Both the position numbers and the translations under genes were made by a program. Of a DNA stretch of 64,000 bases, positions 25,487-33,668 are shown piece by piece. The stretch is from Streptomyces sp. MP131-18 (lineage in GTDB: Bacteria > Actinomycetota > Actinomycetes > Streptomycetales > Streptomycetaceae): assembly GCF_001984575.1 (NCBI RefSeq), contig NZ_LZNS01000001.1:5617682-5681681 (forward strand), in the 5' to 3' direction. The number at the start of each line of letters is the position of its first letter. Positions within the stretch are counted from its first letter, which is position 1. The notes beneath the pieces were generated by a model, which saw only the letters and a program-made list of their open reading frames with translations, did no database searches and was not told the origin of the DNA.

Positions 25487-26093
25487 GCTCAGGCCCCTTC
25501 GAGTCGGCTTCGGCAAAGGAGAGGCTGCGCAGCAGCCGCGCGGGGACCTCCATATAGCGCTCCCAGTGCTGCCGTGACGGGGAGCCGAAGTCGACGACCA
25601 GGAGCAGCTGTTCCTGCTGATCACTCGTCTCCGGCACCGGCACGAACGCCTGTAGCTTCGTGTAGGCCACCTCGTCGGGCTCGACGTCGGGCGACTGGTA
25701 GACGACCGGCCCGGTCAGCACGCAGGCCGGCTGTCCGCACGGCAACTCGTAGAGGCCGCCCGCCCACTGCGGCCCCCGGGCGGCCGAAAGCGACTGTGCC
25801 ATGCCCTCGGTGGCGAGCCGCGGGTCGTCCCCGTAGGGGAACTCCACGACGTTCACCATCAGCGTGGCCAGCGAGAGCTCGGCATCCAGCTCGCCGAGGA
25901 ACGAGCCACAGTAGAGGGTGCCCGCCTCTCTCAACCTCTGTGAGTGCTCCAGCACTTCGCGCAACGTCTCGCCGTCGGCGCCGTCGGCGCCGTCACGGAG
26001 CCGGGCCGTGGCGTGCGCCCGGACCTCGTCCTCGGTCATCCCGACCGGGGTCCTGGCGAAACTCTCGGGTATGTCAAAGGCCACCTGCAACAT
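25479..26093 (-). CDS. Uncharacterised 204-residue protein of a type VII-like operon
   Basis: Not recognised to a named family. It begins MLQVAFDIPESFARTPVGM after a GGAAGGGGG ribosome site. It has an acidic alpha/beta composition with strands such as TLMVNVVEFPYGDD, CVLTGPVVYQSPDVEPDE and QEQLLLVVDFGSPSRQHWERY, without a signal peptide or membrane segment. The layout (soluble, about 200 residues, between two helical secretion-type proteins) is like EspG-type or immunity/chaperone proteins in ESX loci. That comparison rests on position only. Confidence 0.6.
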   Translation of the reverse strand: MLQVAFDIPESFARTPVGMTEDEVRAHATARLRDGADGADGETLREVLEHSQRLREAGTLYCGSFLGELDAELSLATLMVNVVEFPYGDDPRLATEGMAQSLSAARGPQWAGGLYELPCGQPACVLTGPVVYQSPDVEPDEVAYTKLQAFVPVPETSDQQEQLLLVVDFGSPSRQHWERYMEVPARLLRSLSFAEADSKGPEHG

Positions 26094-26115
26094 CCACGAA
26101 CCCCCTTCCGGGTCG

Positions 26116-27273
26116 CTATTTCTTCATTTCTCCGCCGGCCCGCCAGGCGTTCTCGAACGCCACCAGCGCGTGATGGCCGGTGAGCAGCGTGAGCCCCTGC
26201 CGCGCGTTGGTCGGTACGAAGTAGCGCAGCGTGGACGGGTCCTCTGCGGTGTTGAGGACGCTGTCGATGGTGCCGATGCGTCCCGACGCTCGGATCTGCC
26301 TTGTGTAGCCTCCCGCGAGTCCGCCCACCGTCCCGAACCCCAGCGCCCCCAGGAAGTCCTGTTTGAATGTGCGCCCCGTCACCTCGGCGCCGGCGAGCTT
26401 GGCCGTGCCGTGGACCGAGAGCGCGCCCAGCCCCAGTACGGCGGCACCGATGCCCAGCACCGCCTTGGCCGAGGGCGGCATGAAGGGAAGCTCGGAGCCG
26501 ACCGCCATCACCGTGCTGTAGAGGGCGAGCACGTCGCCCACCTCGCCGATGCGTGCGGCGTTCCCCACGATCCACTCCTGGAGGGGCTCCAGCGGCCCGA
26601 GCACCCCGTCCGCCAGGGCCTGGCCGATGCGGGAGAAGAACCCGCCCTCGGTCACCTCGCTGAGCGCGCTGCGCAGCCGGTCGGCGATGTCCTCACCGCG
26701 GGAGGCATACGCCCGCGCGAGCAGGCGCGCCTGCTCCAGGATGTTGTCGAGCTGGTCGTTCAGCTGCTCGCGCCGCTCCTCGTCGCGGAGGTAGACCGCG
26801 GCCTGTTCCTCGCCGTACAGCTCTCTCAGCTTTTGGGAACGGAAGACCGACGGGTTCCCAATCAACTGGGGTGGGGGAGCCGGCAGGGCGTCCAGCGCCT
26901 GCTTGATCTGCCGGGCGCGCTCCTCCAGAGTGCGTGCCGCGCCCTGTTGGCCAGGCATGTAACGGGCCCACTCCTGAAGGGCCCCGGCGGCGCCGTTCAT
27001 CGACTGGTGGAGAGTCTCGACTTTGGGGCGCAGCTGCGCCCAGGTGTCGCGGAACGCGTCCGCCGCCTTGCCCTCCCACCGTCGTTGGAAGGCGGAGCCG
27101 TTCATCTCCGCGAGGGCGTCGCCCAGTTGGGTGGTGACGTTCCGCACCTCGGAGGCCAGGCTCGCGGCGGCGTCGGCGTTCCCCGGGCAGGGGACGAATC
27201 CGAGGGTGGGGAACTCGGCCAACTGCCCCGCGGAGAGGTTGGCTTGCGCCACGGCCTGGCCCCGGAACGTCAC
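26116..27273 (-). CDS. WXG-domain protein, putative type VII secretion substrate
   Basis: A 385-residue protein. The N-terminal 130 residues are helical with the turn FQRRWEGKAADAFRDTW, the W-x-G signature of type VII secretion substrates. Residues about 180-260 are helical (YASRGEDIADRLRSALSEV), then a Gly/Ala-rich stretch (AVLGIGAAVLGLGALSVHG; LGFGTVGGLAGGY) that could cross or insert in a membrane. It ends ALVAFENAWRAGGEMKK. No known toxin motif is seen. GTG 27273 follows GGGAGGCGAGG. It is the first gene of the leftward trio. Confidence 0.7.
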   Translation of the reverse strand: MTFRGQAVAQANLSAGQLAEFPTLGFVPCPGNADAAASLASEVRNVTTQLGDALAEMNGSAFQRRWEGKAADAFRDTWAQLRPKVETLHQSMNGAAGALQEWARYMPGQQGAARTLEERARQIKQALDALPAPPPQLIGNPSVFRSQKLRELYGEEQAAVYLRDEERREQLNDQLDNILEQARLLARAYASRGEDIADRLRSALSEVTEGGFFSRIGQALADGVLGPLEPLQEWIVGNAARIGEVGDVLALYSTVMAVGSELPFMPPSAKAVLGIGAAVLGLGALSVHGTAKLAGAEVTGRTFKQDFLGALGFGTVGGLAGGYTRQIRASGRIGTIDSVLNTAEDPSTLRYFVPTNARQGLTLLTGHHALVAFENAWRAGGEMKK

Positions 27274-27682
27274 GACCTCGCCTCCCGTCCGCCGGCCGCG
27301 CGGCGTGTACCCGCCACGCCGTCATCCCCGACGCCCTCGTGCGTACTGTCCCCGCGTGTGGTGGCCATAGCCGGCTCGCCTCCCGCCCAACCGTCGTCCC
27401 CGATATGACGAAACCCGGCACCGCCCCCGTTGGCCGGCTGAGCCCGTGCCGTGTTCCGTCGCTGTCGACTGTCCCGGCTCACGTCGGCGCGGTCCACAGC
27501 TCTCGGCGCCAACCGTTCCGCTTTCCGCGCCACCACTCGGGGGCCGCCCGGCGCCGAAATACCGGGAGACGAAACCGCGCGCGCCGGGTAGGCGTCCCGC
27601 ACAGGGAGTATGCGTGGGGAGGCCGGGCCTGGCCGGTTCTCCCCGGCCCCCGATGCGGAGTGGAAGCAGAGGTGTTGACGGC
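27274..27682. other. 409-bp divergent intergenic region
   Basis: This lies between the type VII-like trio and the AraC gene. A leftward open frame ending at 27270 overlaps the first trio start by a GTGA, but its composition (Arg/Gly/Ala-rich, no helices or strands of note) makes it an unlikely gene. The region must hold both promoters; no consensus pair or clear palindrome was found. Confidence 0.4.
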
Positions 27683-28717
27683 GTGATAGTCACCACTCGG
27701 TCCACCGAGGACTCACCCGAGGTGGACAGGTTCGCCTGGTGGCACGACATGACCATGACCACGCTGATACCGACCGCGATCCACACGGATCACGCGGACG
27801 ACTTCCGCGCCTGCCTCACCATGCTGGACTTCGGACTCGCCCAGATCTCGTCCATGTCCTATCCCTCGATCTCCCGCGTCCGCCGCACGCCGGAGCTGAT
27901 CCGCCGCAGCGACCCGGAGTACCTGCAACTGTCCCTGACCGTCACCGGCCGGATGCGCATCGCCCAGTCCAGGAACGAGACGGAGCTGGAGGACGGCGAA
28001 CTGGTGCTCTACGACTCGTCCCACCCGTTCGACGGCTCGGCACTGCCGCGACACGGGGACGGCGTGCGCCAGATCGTCGTCCAGTTACCGCGCCGCCTGC
28101 TGCCCGTCCCGCCGGACCGGCTCACCCCGCTGCTCTCCACCAGGCTGCCGACCGACCGGGGCTTCGGCGAGGTCCTCAGGCGGTTCCTGATCCAGGTCAC
28201 CGAACGGCCCCACGAGTACGGGCCCGCCGACGGGCCACGGCTCACCACCGTGCTCGTCGACCTGATCGAGGCCGCCATCGGCCAGCGCGTCGACGAGCGC
28301 CCGATGCCCCCGGCCGATCGGCACCCCCAGGCGCTCTACCTGAGCGTCCAGAACTTCATCCTCCGCAACCTTTCCGACCCGGCGCTCGCTCCCGAGACCA
28401 TCGCCAGCGCCCACCACCTGTCCGCCCGCTCGCTGCACCGGCTGTTCCAGCGGCACGGCGCGACCGTCGCCGGCCTCGTCCGCCACGAGCGGCTGGAACG
28501 AGCCCGCCGCGACCTGGCGGACCCCCTGCTGGCCGACGTCACGGTCAGCGCCATCGCGCACCGCCTCGGCTTCCGCCGGCCGGCCGACTTCGGCCGCGCC
28601 TTCCGCGCCGCGTACGGCGTGCCACCACGCGACTACCGCAAGGCCGCGCTGGGCGACACCGGGCAGCAGCGCACCCGGGCCCCGGGGCTCAGCCGAGCGT
28701 GTCCATCAGGGCGGTGA
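27683..28717 (+). CDS. AraC-family transcriptional regulator
   Basis: A 344-residue regulator. The N-terminal half is the cupin-like AraC-binding domain used by ActR/FeaR-type members (EYLQLSLTVTGRMRIAQSRN; ELEDGELVLYDSSHPFD). The C-terminal double helix-turn-helix is clear: NLSDPALAPETIASAHHLSA, SLHRLFQRHGATVAG, VSAIAHRLGFRRPADFGRAF, YGVPPRDYR. GTG 27683 was chosen after the GAGG at 27669. The target is unknown. The gene's 3' end overlaps the convergent phosphotransferase gene by 29 bp. Confidence 0.9.
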   Translation: MIVTTRSTEDSPEVDRFAWWHDMTMTTLIPTAIHTDHADDFRACLTMLDFGLAQISSMSYPSISRVRRTPELIRRSDPEYLQLSLTVTGRMRIAQSRNETELEDGELVLYDSSHPFDGSALPRHGDGVRQIVVQLPRRLLPVPPDRLTPLLSTRLPTDRGFGEVLRRFLIQVTERPHEYGPADGPRLTTVLVDLIEAAIGQRVDERPMPPADRHPQALYLSVQNFILRNLSDPALAPETIASAHHLSARSLHRLFQRHGATVAGLVRHERLERARRDLADPLLADVTVSAIAHRLGFRRPADFGRAFRAAYGVPPRDYRKAALGDTGQQRTRAPGLSRACPSGR

Positions 28718-29651
28718 CATAGGCATCCAGCCGCTCCTCCACGGCGCGCGCCGTCAGCTCCGTCCTGCCCGCCTCCCGCCATGGCTGCGATACCGATTCC
28801 ACTTCTTCCGAGGACGCCAGCGCGTCCCGGACCAGCCAGTACCGCCGCTCGCTCGCGGACGCGGCCAGCACCCCGCCGGCCTCCTCATACGCCTCGGGGA
28901 ACCGCAGACCCCACGTCGGGCCGTGCAGCAGCGCGAGATTGACGGAGCAGTGCGCCACATCGAGGTCCGCCGGGCCCCAGGAGGTCCCAGCCCAGTCGAC
29001 GACGCCGGTGATCCGGGCAGCTGCCGGCCCGGCGGGCGGCACGTCGAAGAGCACGTTGCCGGGTTGGAAGTCCCGGTGCAGGTACCGCCCTTCGTAGGGC
29101 GGCGCGGGCTCGCGGATCACGTCGATCGCCGCGGTCCATGCCGCCGCGTCGGCGCCGTCCGGGACCACGACGCTGTCGGCGGTCGTCAACGTCCCGTACT
29201 TCCGGGGCCGCTCGGCGGGTCGCAACGCGTGGATCGCCACGAGTTGACGGGCCAGCAGCGGAACGCGCGCCTCCAGTCCCTCGTCGTCGAGGACCGTCCG
29301 GCCCGCCAGATGTGTCATGAGGAGCGACGGATACTCGCAATGCGCGGCGGTCGGATCAACCGCGACCAGCCCAGGAGCCGGCACCGCGGTCCCCGTGAGC
29401 AGGGTCAGGGCGCCGGACTCCCCGGTCAGCGAATCCTCGGCGCGTTCCACGTGGAACGGGTCGACGAAGCTCCGCAGCACCAGGTGCCGGGTCCCTCCGT
29501 CCCGCGTGCCAACGGTCAGCCTCCGCATCTCGGCGGTGATGCCGCCGTGCAGCGCCTCGATCCTGGTGATCCGCTCGCCGACCGCCAGGTGCCGGCTCAC
29601 CCAGGCCAGTGTCAACGGTCGGACAGCCGCCGCCTCGTCGTGCTCGGTCAC
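28689..29651 (-). CDS. Aminoglycoside phosphotransferase-family protein
   Basis: A 320-residue APH-family kinase. ITAEMRRLTVGTRDGG lies in the N-lobe. RYLHRDFQPGNVLFDVPP is the catalytic loop, with Asp and Asn both present, and GVVDWAGTSWGPADLDVAH is the metal-binding segment. It starts GTG 29651. This type phosphorylates small hydroxylated compounds; it is not identifiable as a particular antibiotic kinase. Unlike the APH-like gene at 12.3 kb it keeps the full HxDxxxxN motif. Confidence 0.85.
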   Translation of the reverse strand: MTEHDEAAAVRPLTLAWVSRHLAVGERITRIEALHGGITAEMRRLTVGTRDGGTRHLVLRSFVDPFHVERAEDSLTGESGALTLLTGTAVPAPGLVAVDPTAAHCEYPSLLMTHLAGRTVLDDEGLEARVPLLARQLVAIHALRPAERPRKYGTLTTADSVVVPDGADAAAWTAAIDVIREPAPPYEGRYLHRDFQPGNVLFDVPPAGPAAARITGVVDWAGTSWGPADLDVAHCSVNLALLHGPTWGLRFPEAYEEAGGVLAASASERRYWLVRDALASSEEVESVSQPWREAGRTELTARAVEERLDAYVTALMDTLG

Positions 29652-29818
29652 CGTGCCACCTCACCATCCGGACGGCGGCAGGCGCGAACGTTTTATCGGA
29701 GGCGATGCGCCGGCGCATGCTCCGCTCCTGCTCTCACCGCCTGTCGGGTCTGCCCGGGAACGCGGTGGGCCGGCTTCACGACTACCTGAGTGATGCACGG
29801 GTGCAAAGGAGACTTGCG

Positions 29819-31294
29819 ATGACCGCACTGTCCGAAGTGGGCGAGCCCGAGGAGGAGCAGGCCGCGGACAGCGGCTCCACCGGCGGTGCGAGCCGTGCGA
29901 GCCGTGCGAGCCGTGGGAGCCGTTCGGCCGTGAAACCGCTCGTGCTGCGGCTGCACTTCTACGCCGGGCTCCTGGTGGCGCCGTTCCTTTTCGTCGCCGC
30001 GTTCTCCGGCCTGCTCTACGCGGCGTCGGTGCAGTTCGAGAAGATCGTCTACGAACACGAACTGCGGGTGCCCGTCGGTGAGGAGCGGCTCCCGGTCGAG
30101 GAGCAGGTGGCGGCCGCCCGCGCGGCGCATCCGGAGGGGACGGTCAACGGGGTGCGCCCGGGCGCGGACGAGGGTGCGACGACGCGCGTCCTCCTCGACG
30201 TTCCGGGGCTCGGCCCCAGCCACCGGCTCGCGGTCTTCGTCGATCCGTACACCGCGGAGGTGCGGGGTGCGCTGGAAGCGTACGGTTCCTCGGGCGCGCT
30301 CCCCGTGCGCTGGTGGGTCGACGAGCTGCACCGCAACCTGCACCTGGGGGACTTCGGGCGTCACTACAGTGAACTCGCCGCGAGCTGGCTGGCGGTCATC
30401 GTCCTCGGGGGCGTGGTGCTGTGGATCGGGCGGCGGCGCGCCGAACGACGGGTCCGCCGCACCCTGCTGCCCGAACGGGGGCTGCGGGGGCGCCGGGCGT
30501 CCCTCACCTGGCACGGAACGGTGGGCCTGTGGATCGCGCTCGGGCTCGGCTTCCTCTCGCTGACCGGCCTGACCTGGTCCCAGCACGCGGGAGCCAACAT
30601 CACGGAGCTGCGCTCGGCACTGTCCTGGGAGACCCCGGCGGTGAGCACCACCGCAGGAGAGCATGCGGACCACGAAGGACACGGCGGGCACGAGGGGCAC
30701 GAGGGGCACGAAGGGCATGCGGGAGGGGACGGCCACGCCGCCGACGTGGGTCCTGACCGGGTTCTCGCGGCCGCCCGGGACGAAGGGCTCGGCGACGAGG
30801 TGGAGATCATCTACCCGGCCGAGCCGGGCGGTGTCTACTCCATCAAGGAGACCCGCAGCCACTGGCCCGTCGCCCAGGACGCGGTGGCGGTGGACTCGGC
30901 AACGGGCGAGGTGACCGACACCGTCAGGTTCGAGGACTGGCCGCTGGCGGCCAAACTCGCCCGGTGGGGGGTCGACGCCCACATGGGTCTGCTGTTCGGG
31001 CTCGCCAACCAGATCGTGCTCATGGCGCTGGCCTGCGCCCTGATGACGGTCATCGTCCTGGGCTACCGGATGTGGTGGCAGCGGCGGCCCACCGCGGCCC
31101 GGCGCATGGCCTGGGGCCGCCCGCCCCCGCGCGGCGCCTGGCGCAGGGCGCCGTGGGCGGTGCTCGTGCCCCTGCTGGCGCTCGCCGCGGTGGTCGGCTA
31201 CTACGTTCCGCTGCTGGGCCTGTCACTGCTCGCCTTCCTCGCCGTCGACGCGGCGCTCGGGCAGTTCGCCCGCCGCGGCGCCGGACGGCCGTAG
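29819..31294 (+). CDS. PepSY-associated transmembrane protein with histidine-rich loop
   Basis: A 491-residue membrane protein of the PepSY-TM (PiuB-like) family, proteins linked with iron/siderophore or copper handling and surface redox. Four main membrane segments are seen: LHFYAGLLVAPFLFVAAFSG, LAVIVLGGVVLWIG, WIALGLGFLSLTG and ANQIVLMALACALMTVIVLG, followed by two more at the C-terminus. PepSY domains lie outside (VDPYTAEVRG; AVDSATGEVTDTVRF). Residues 282-306 contain eight His in a GHEGHEGHEGH-type repeat, a likely metal site. AAAGGAG precedes the ATG. It is monocistronic, ended by a strong hairpin. Confidence 0.87.
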   Translation: MTALSEVGEPEEEQAADSGSTGGASRASRASRGSRSAVKPLVLRLHFYAGLLVAPFLFVAAFSGLLYAASVQFEKIVYEHELRVPVGEERLPVEEQVAAARAAHPEGTVNGVRPGADEGATTRVLLDVPGLGPSHRLAVFVDPYTAEVRGALEAYGSSGALPVRWWVDELHRNLHLGDFGRHYSELAASWLAVIVLGGVVLWIGRRRAERRVRRTLLPERGLRGRRASLTWHGTVGLWIALGLGFLSLTGLTWSQHAGANITELRSALSWETPAVSTTAGEHADHEGHGGHEGHEGHEGHAGGDGHAADVGPDRVLAAARDEGLGDEVEIIYPAEPGGVYSIKETRSHWPVAQDAVAVDSATGEVTDTVRFEDWPLAAKLARWGVDAHMGLLFGLANQIVLMALACALMTVIVLGYRMWWQRRPTAARRMAWGRPPPRGAWRRAPWAVLVPLLALAAVVGYYVPLLGLSLLAFLAVDAALGQFARRGAGRP

Positions 31295-31322
31295 CCCGGC
31301 GAACGGCGGCGGGACGACCGTT

Positions 31323-31359
31323 GCCCGGGCGGACGACCGTGGCGGTTGTCCGCCCGGGC
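31323..31359. terminator. Bidirectional hairpin terminator
   Basis: GCCCGGGCGGAC (31323-31334) pairs perfectly with GTCCGCCCGGGC (31348-31359). The loop itself can extend the stem through ACCG/CGGT. It is between the convergent PepSY-TM and hydrolase genes. Confidence 0.7.
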
Positions 31360-31382
31360 GGGCGTGCTGTGCTTCGTTCCCG

Positions 31383-31417
31383 CTACTTGCTACTTGCTAC
31401 TTGCTACTCGCTACTCG
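31383..31417. repeat. Five tandem copies of a 7-bp unit over a stop codon
   Basis: CTACTTG x3 followed by CTACTCG x2. On the reverse strand this contains the TAG (31411-31413) of the secreted hydrolase gene, so copy-number change could alter the very end of that protein or its 3' UTR. Confidence 0.85.
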
Positions 31418-32877
31418 CTCGGCTCCGCCGGGCAGGCTCGGTCCTGCGACGGGAGCTGCCCGGTGGTCAGGAACGCCGTCACCGCGTCGTTCGCGCACGT
31501 GTTGCGGCCGAACGGATAGACGCCGTGCCCGCCCTGGTCGGCCGTCACCATCGTGGCCCGGTCCCCGAACGCCCGCCGCAGCTCCTGGGCACCGGCCAGC
31601 GGCGTCCCCGGGTCGCGCTCGTTCTGCACCATGAGCACGTTCGACGGGCCCCGGTCACCGATGTGCACCGGCGGCTCGACCCGCTCGGCCGGCCAGAACG
31701 CGCACGGTCCGATATTGGCCGCGATCCCGCCCAGCATCGGGTACCTCTGCCGGTCGGCCGCGACGTTCCGCTGATACTCCTGGACCGTCCCCGGCCAGCG
31801 CGAATCACTACAGATCACGTACAAACGGGCGGCCATCGAGTTCTCCGGGTCCGCAGGTGGCGGCGGCATGGGCGGTAGGGGCCGGTCCGTGTCGAGCGCC
31901 TGCCAGGTTTCGGCCAGCAAGGGCATGAGCGCGTCGCTGTAGAGGCGTTCGAACGTGATCCCGCGGAACGCCGTCCCGTCGACGCCCTGGACCGGTGCCG
32001 CCTCCAACCGTTCCGCGAGATCGAAGAACTTCGCGGTGACCTGCTCCGGTGTGGTGCCCAGACCGTACTCGGGGCGGGCGGCGGCGAAGGCGGCGAAGTC
32101 CGGGAACCGGTCCTCAAGTCCAGGGGCGAACATCCGCATGGCCGTGACGTCGTAACCGCCGGGGCCCAGGGCGCTGTCGAGCACGACCCGGTCGCTGCGG
32201 TCCGGGAACATCGTCGTGTACACCGCACCGAGGTGGGTGCCGTAGGAGCCGCCGAGATACGAGAGCCGCGGTTCGCCCAGCGCCGCCCGGACCCGGTCCA
32301 TGTCGCGCGCGGTGTTCGCGGTGGTGGTGTGCGGCAGCATCCACGCGGTCGGCGAGGCGGCGCACTGCTCGGCGATGGTCCGCGCGTACTCCGCCTCCTG
32401 CGCCACATCGGCCGCGGTGTGCGCGTATGGCGCGAAGGCGCCGCGCTTCTGCTGCTCCGGCGTCAGATCGCAGGTCACCGGCGTGCTGTTGCTGACGCCG
32501 CGTGGATCGAAGCCGATCAGGTCGTAGGAGTCCAGCACCTCCTGCGGCAGCCCCGAGCCGGCGAGCACGGCCGGGTAGTCGAGCCCCGTGGCGCCGGGGC
32601 CGCCGGGGTTGGTCAGCAGCACGCCGCGGCGCTGCGACGGTTCCTCGCTCGCCAGCCGGGAGATCGCGATGTCTATCTGCCGGCCGTCCGGGTCCCGGTA
32701 GTCCAGCGGGACTTCGAGCGTCGAGCACTCGAGGCGGGGTGAGGCGACCTCCTCCGGGCACGGCCCCCACCGTACGGTGTCCGGCGTTGCCGCCGCCGGC
32801 ACTCCCGGGGTCAGAGTCGCAGCCGCCGCTGCCGCGGTGGCGGTGAGGGCGAGGGCGAGGGGCAGAGTTCGGTGCAT
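31411..32877 (-). CDS. Secreted alpha/beta hydrolase, tripeptidyl aminopeptidase-like (S33)
   Basis: A 488-residue exported serine hydrolase of the Streptomyces tripeptidyl-aminopeptidase (Slp/Tap) family. A Sec signal peptide covers residues 1-30 (MHRTLPLALALTATAAAAAA to VPAAA). The alpha/beta-hydrolase core has VLLTNPGGPGATGLDY (oxyanion region), FDPRGVSNSTPVTC and the nucleophile elbow YLGGSYGTHLG with Ser211. The C-terminal TAP-type lid/closing segment carries VLMVQNERDPGTPLAGA (Asp) and ADQGGHGVY (His). Paired Cys suggest extracellular disulphides. It lies 90 bp downstream of two small membrane-protein genes on the same strand and is probably co-transcribed with them. Confidence 0.9.
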   Translation of the reverse strand: MHRTLPLALALTATAAAAAATLTPGVPAAATPDTVRWGPCPEEVASPRLECSTLEVPLDYRDPDGRQIDIAISRLASEEPSQRRGVLLTNPGGPGATGLDYPAVLAGSGLPQEVLDSYDLIGFDPRGVSNSTPVTCDLTPEQQKRGAFAPYAHTAADVAQEAEYARTIAEQCAASPTAWMLPHTTTANTARDMDRVRAALGEPRLSYLGGSYGTHLGAVYTTMFPDRSDRVVLDSALGPGGYDVTAMRMFAPGLEDRFPDFAAFAAARPEYGLGTTPEQVTAKFFDLAERLEAAPVQGVDGTAFRGITFERLYSDALMPLLAETWQALDTDRPLPPMPPPPADPENSMAARLYVICSDSRWPGTVQEYQRNVAADRQRYPMLGGIAANIGPCAFWPAERVEPPVHIGDRGPSNVLMVQNERDPGTPLAGAQELRRAFGDRATMVTADQGGHGVYPFGRNTCANDAVTAFLTTGQLPSQDRACPAEPSE

Positions 32878-32967
32878 CTGATGTCCTCCTGCGGGACGGC
32901 GCGGGGTCTTTGGCGTGGTCGGCGAGGTCGGCGTGGCTGACGTGGCCGGCGTGGTGGCGGCGTGCGA

Positions 32968-33210
32968 TCAGCGTCCGGTGCGGGACGCCCGTGGCGCACC
33001 GAAGTTCGCCACCAGAGCGATCAGCAGGCCGACGAACGCGATCGTGCCGATCACGGTCATCTGGCCGTTCCAGCCGCCCGGAGCCCAGCCGAAAGCGCCT
33101 CCCAGCAACTGCTCGCCCTGGTCGAACAGGCCACGCCACACCGCCTGGCCGAATCCGACCATGACGATCAGTCCCAGACCTTGCAGCAAGGACCGTCCAC
33201 GCTTGTCCAT
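32968..33210 (-). CDS. Small two-helix membrane protein B (paralogue of the upstream gene)
   Basis: An 80-residue protein with two membrane helices (LGLIVMVGFGQAVW; TVIGTIAFVGLLIALVANF) joined by a loop containing GWAPGGWNGQM. The QAV-RG-F and PGG-GQM pattern is shared with the preceding gene, so the two are tandem paralogues. GGAGAAA precedes the ATG, two bases after the upstream stop. It is not recognised as a named family. Confidence 0.75.
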   Translation of the reverse strand: MDKRGRSLLQGLGLIVMVGFGQAVWRGLFDQGEQLLGGAFGWAPGGWNGQMTVIGTIAFVGLLIALVANFGAPRASRTGR

Positions 33211-33212
33211 GA

Positions 33213-33515
33213 CTATTTCTCCATATTCTTGCGGTATTTCCGTCGAATTCCCCCGGGATTACCGGCCCGCTCGGTGCCCGGTTCCTGGCGGATATGTGCC
33301 CAGCCGCCGAAAAGCGTTCCCGCGAGCGCCATGAAGGCGAGGAGAATCATCTGGCCGGAAAAGCCGCCGGGAACCCTGCTGAAGATGCCCTGAATCGGCT
33401 CGTATTCCGAATTGAAGAAACCACGGATCACCGCTTGGGCGGACAGGGATGTGATCACCATTCCGACCGCCTCAAGGGCCAGATAGCCACCCCTGTTCTC
33501 CGGTTTTTTCGGCAC
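33213..33515 (-). CDS. Small two-helix membrane protein A
   Basis: A protein of about 100 residues with helices ALEAVGMVITSLSAQAV and MILLAFMALAGTLFGGW around a loop SRVPGGFSGQM, followed by a basic tail (GGIRRKYRKNMEK). The start is uncertain; GTG 33515 gives KKPENRGGYLAL, while ATG 33551 lies further up without a ribosome site. It is the first gene of a probable operon with its paralogue and the secreted peptidase, divergent from a sensor kinase. Confidence 0.7.
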   Translation of the reverse strand: MPKKPENRGGYLALEAVGMVITSLSAQAVIRGFFNSEYEPIQGIFSRVPGGFSGQMILLAFMALAGTLFGGWAHIRQEPGTERAGNPGGIRRKYRKNMEK

Positions 33516-33668
33516 GTGAACGATTCTGTCCCGGCATCGGCGCCGGCACATCAGCCCGGCGGCTCGAATCGCCTACGACCAGCGACCAGGTGGTGCTTCG
33601 ACCTTGGTCGAGGGCACATCAGACCCCGGTCCGCTGCACCGGCCGCACCGTTTCGCGATAATGACCAG

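Noticed and set aside
27270..27602. Minus-strand open frame coupled by GTGA to the W-x-G gene
   Set aside because: The overlap is attractive, but the sequence is low-complexity with no homology-like segments and no ribosome site at its start.
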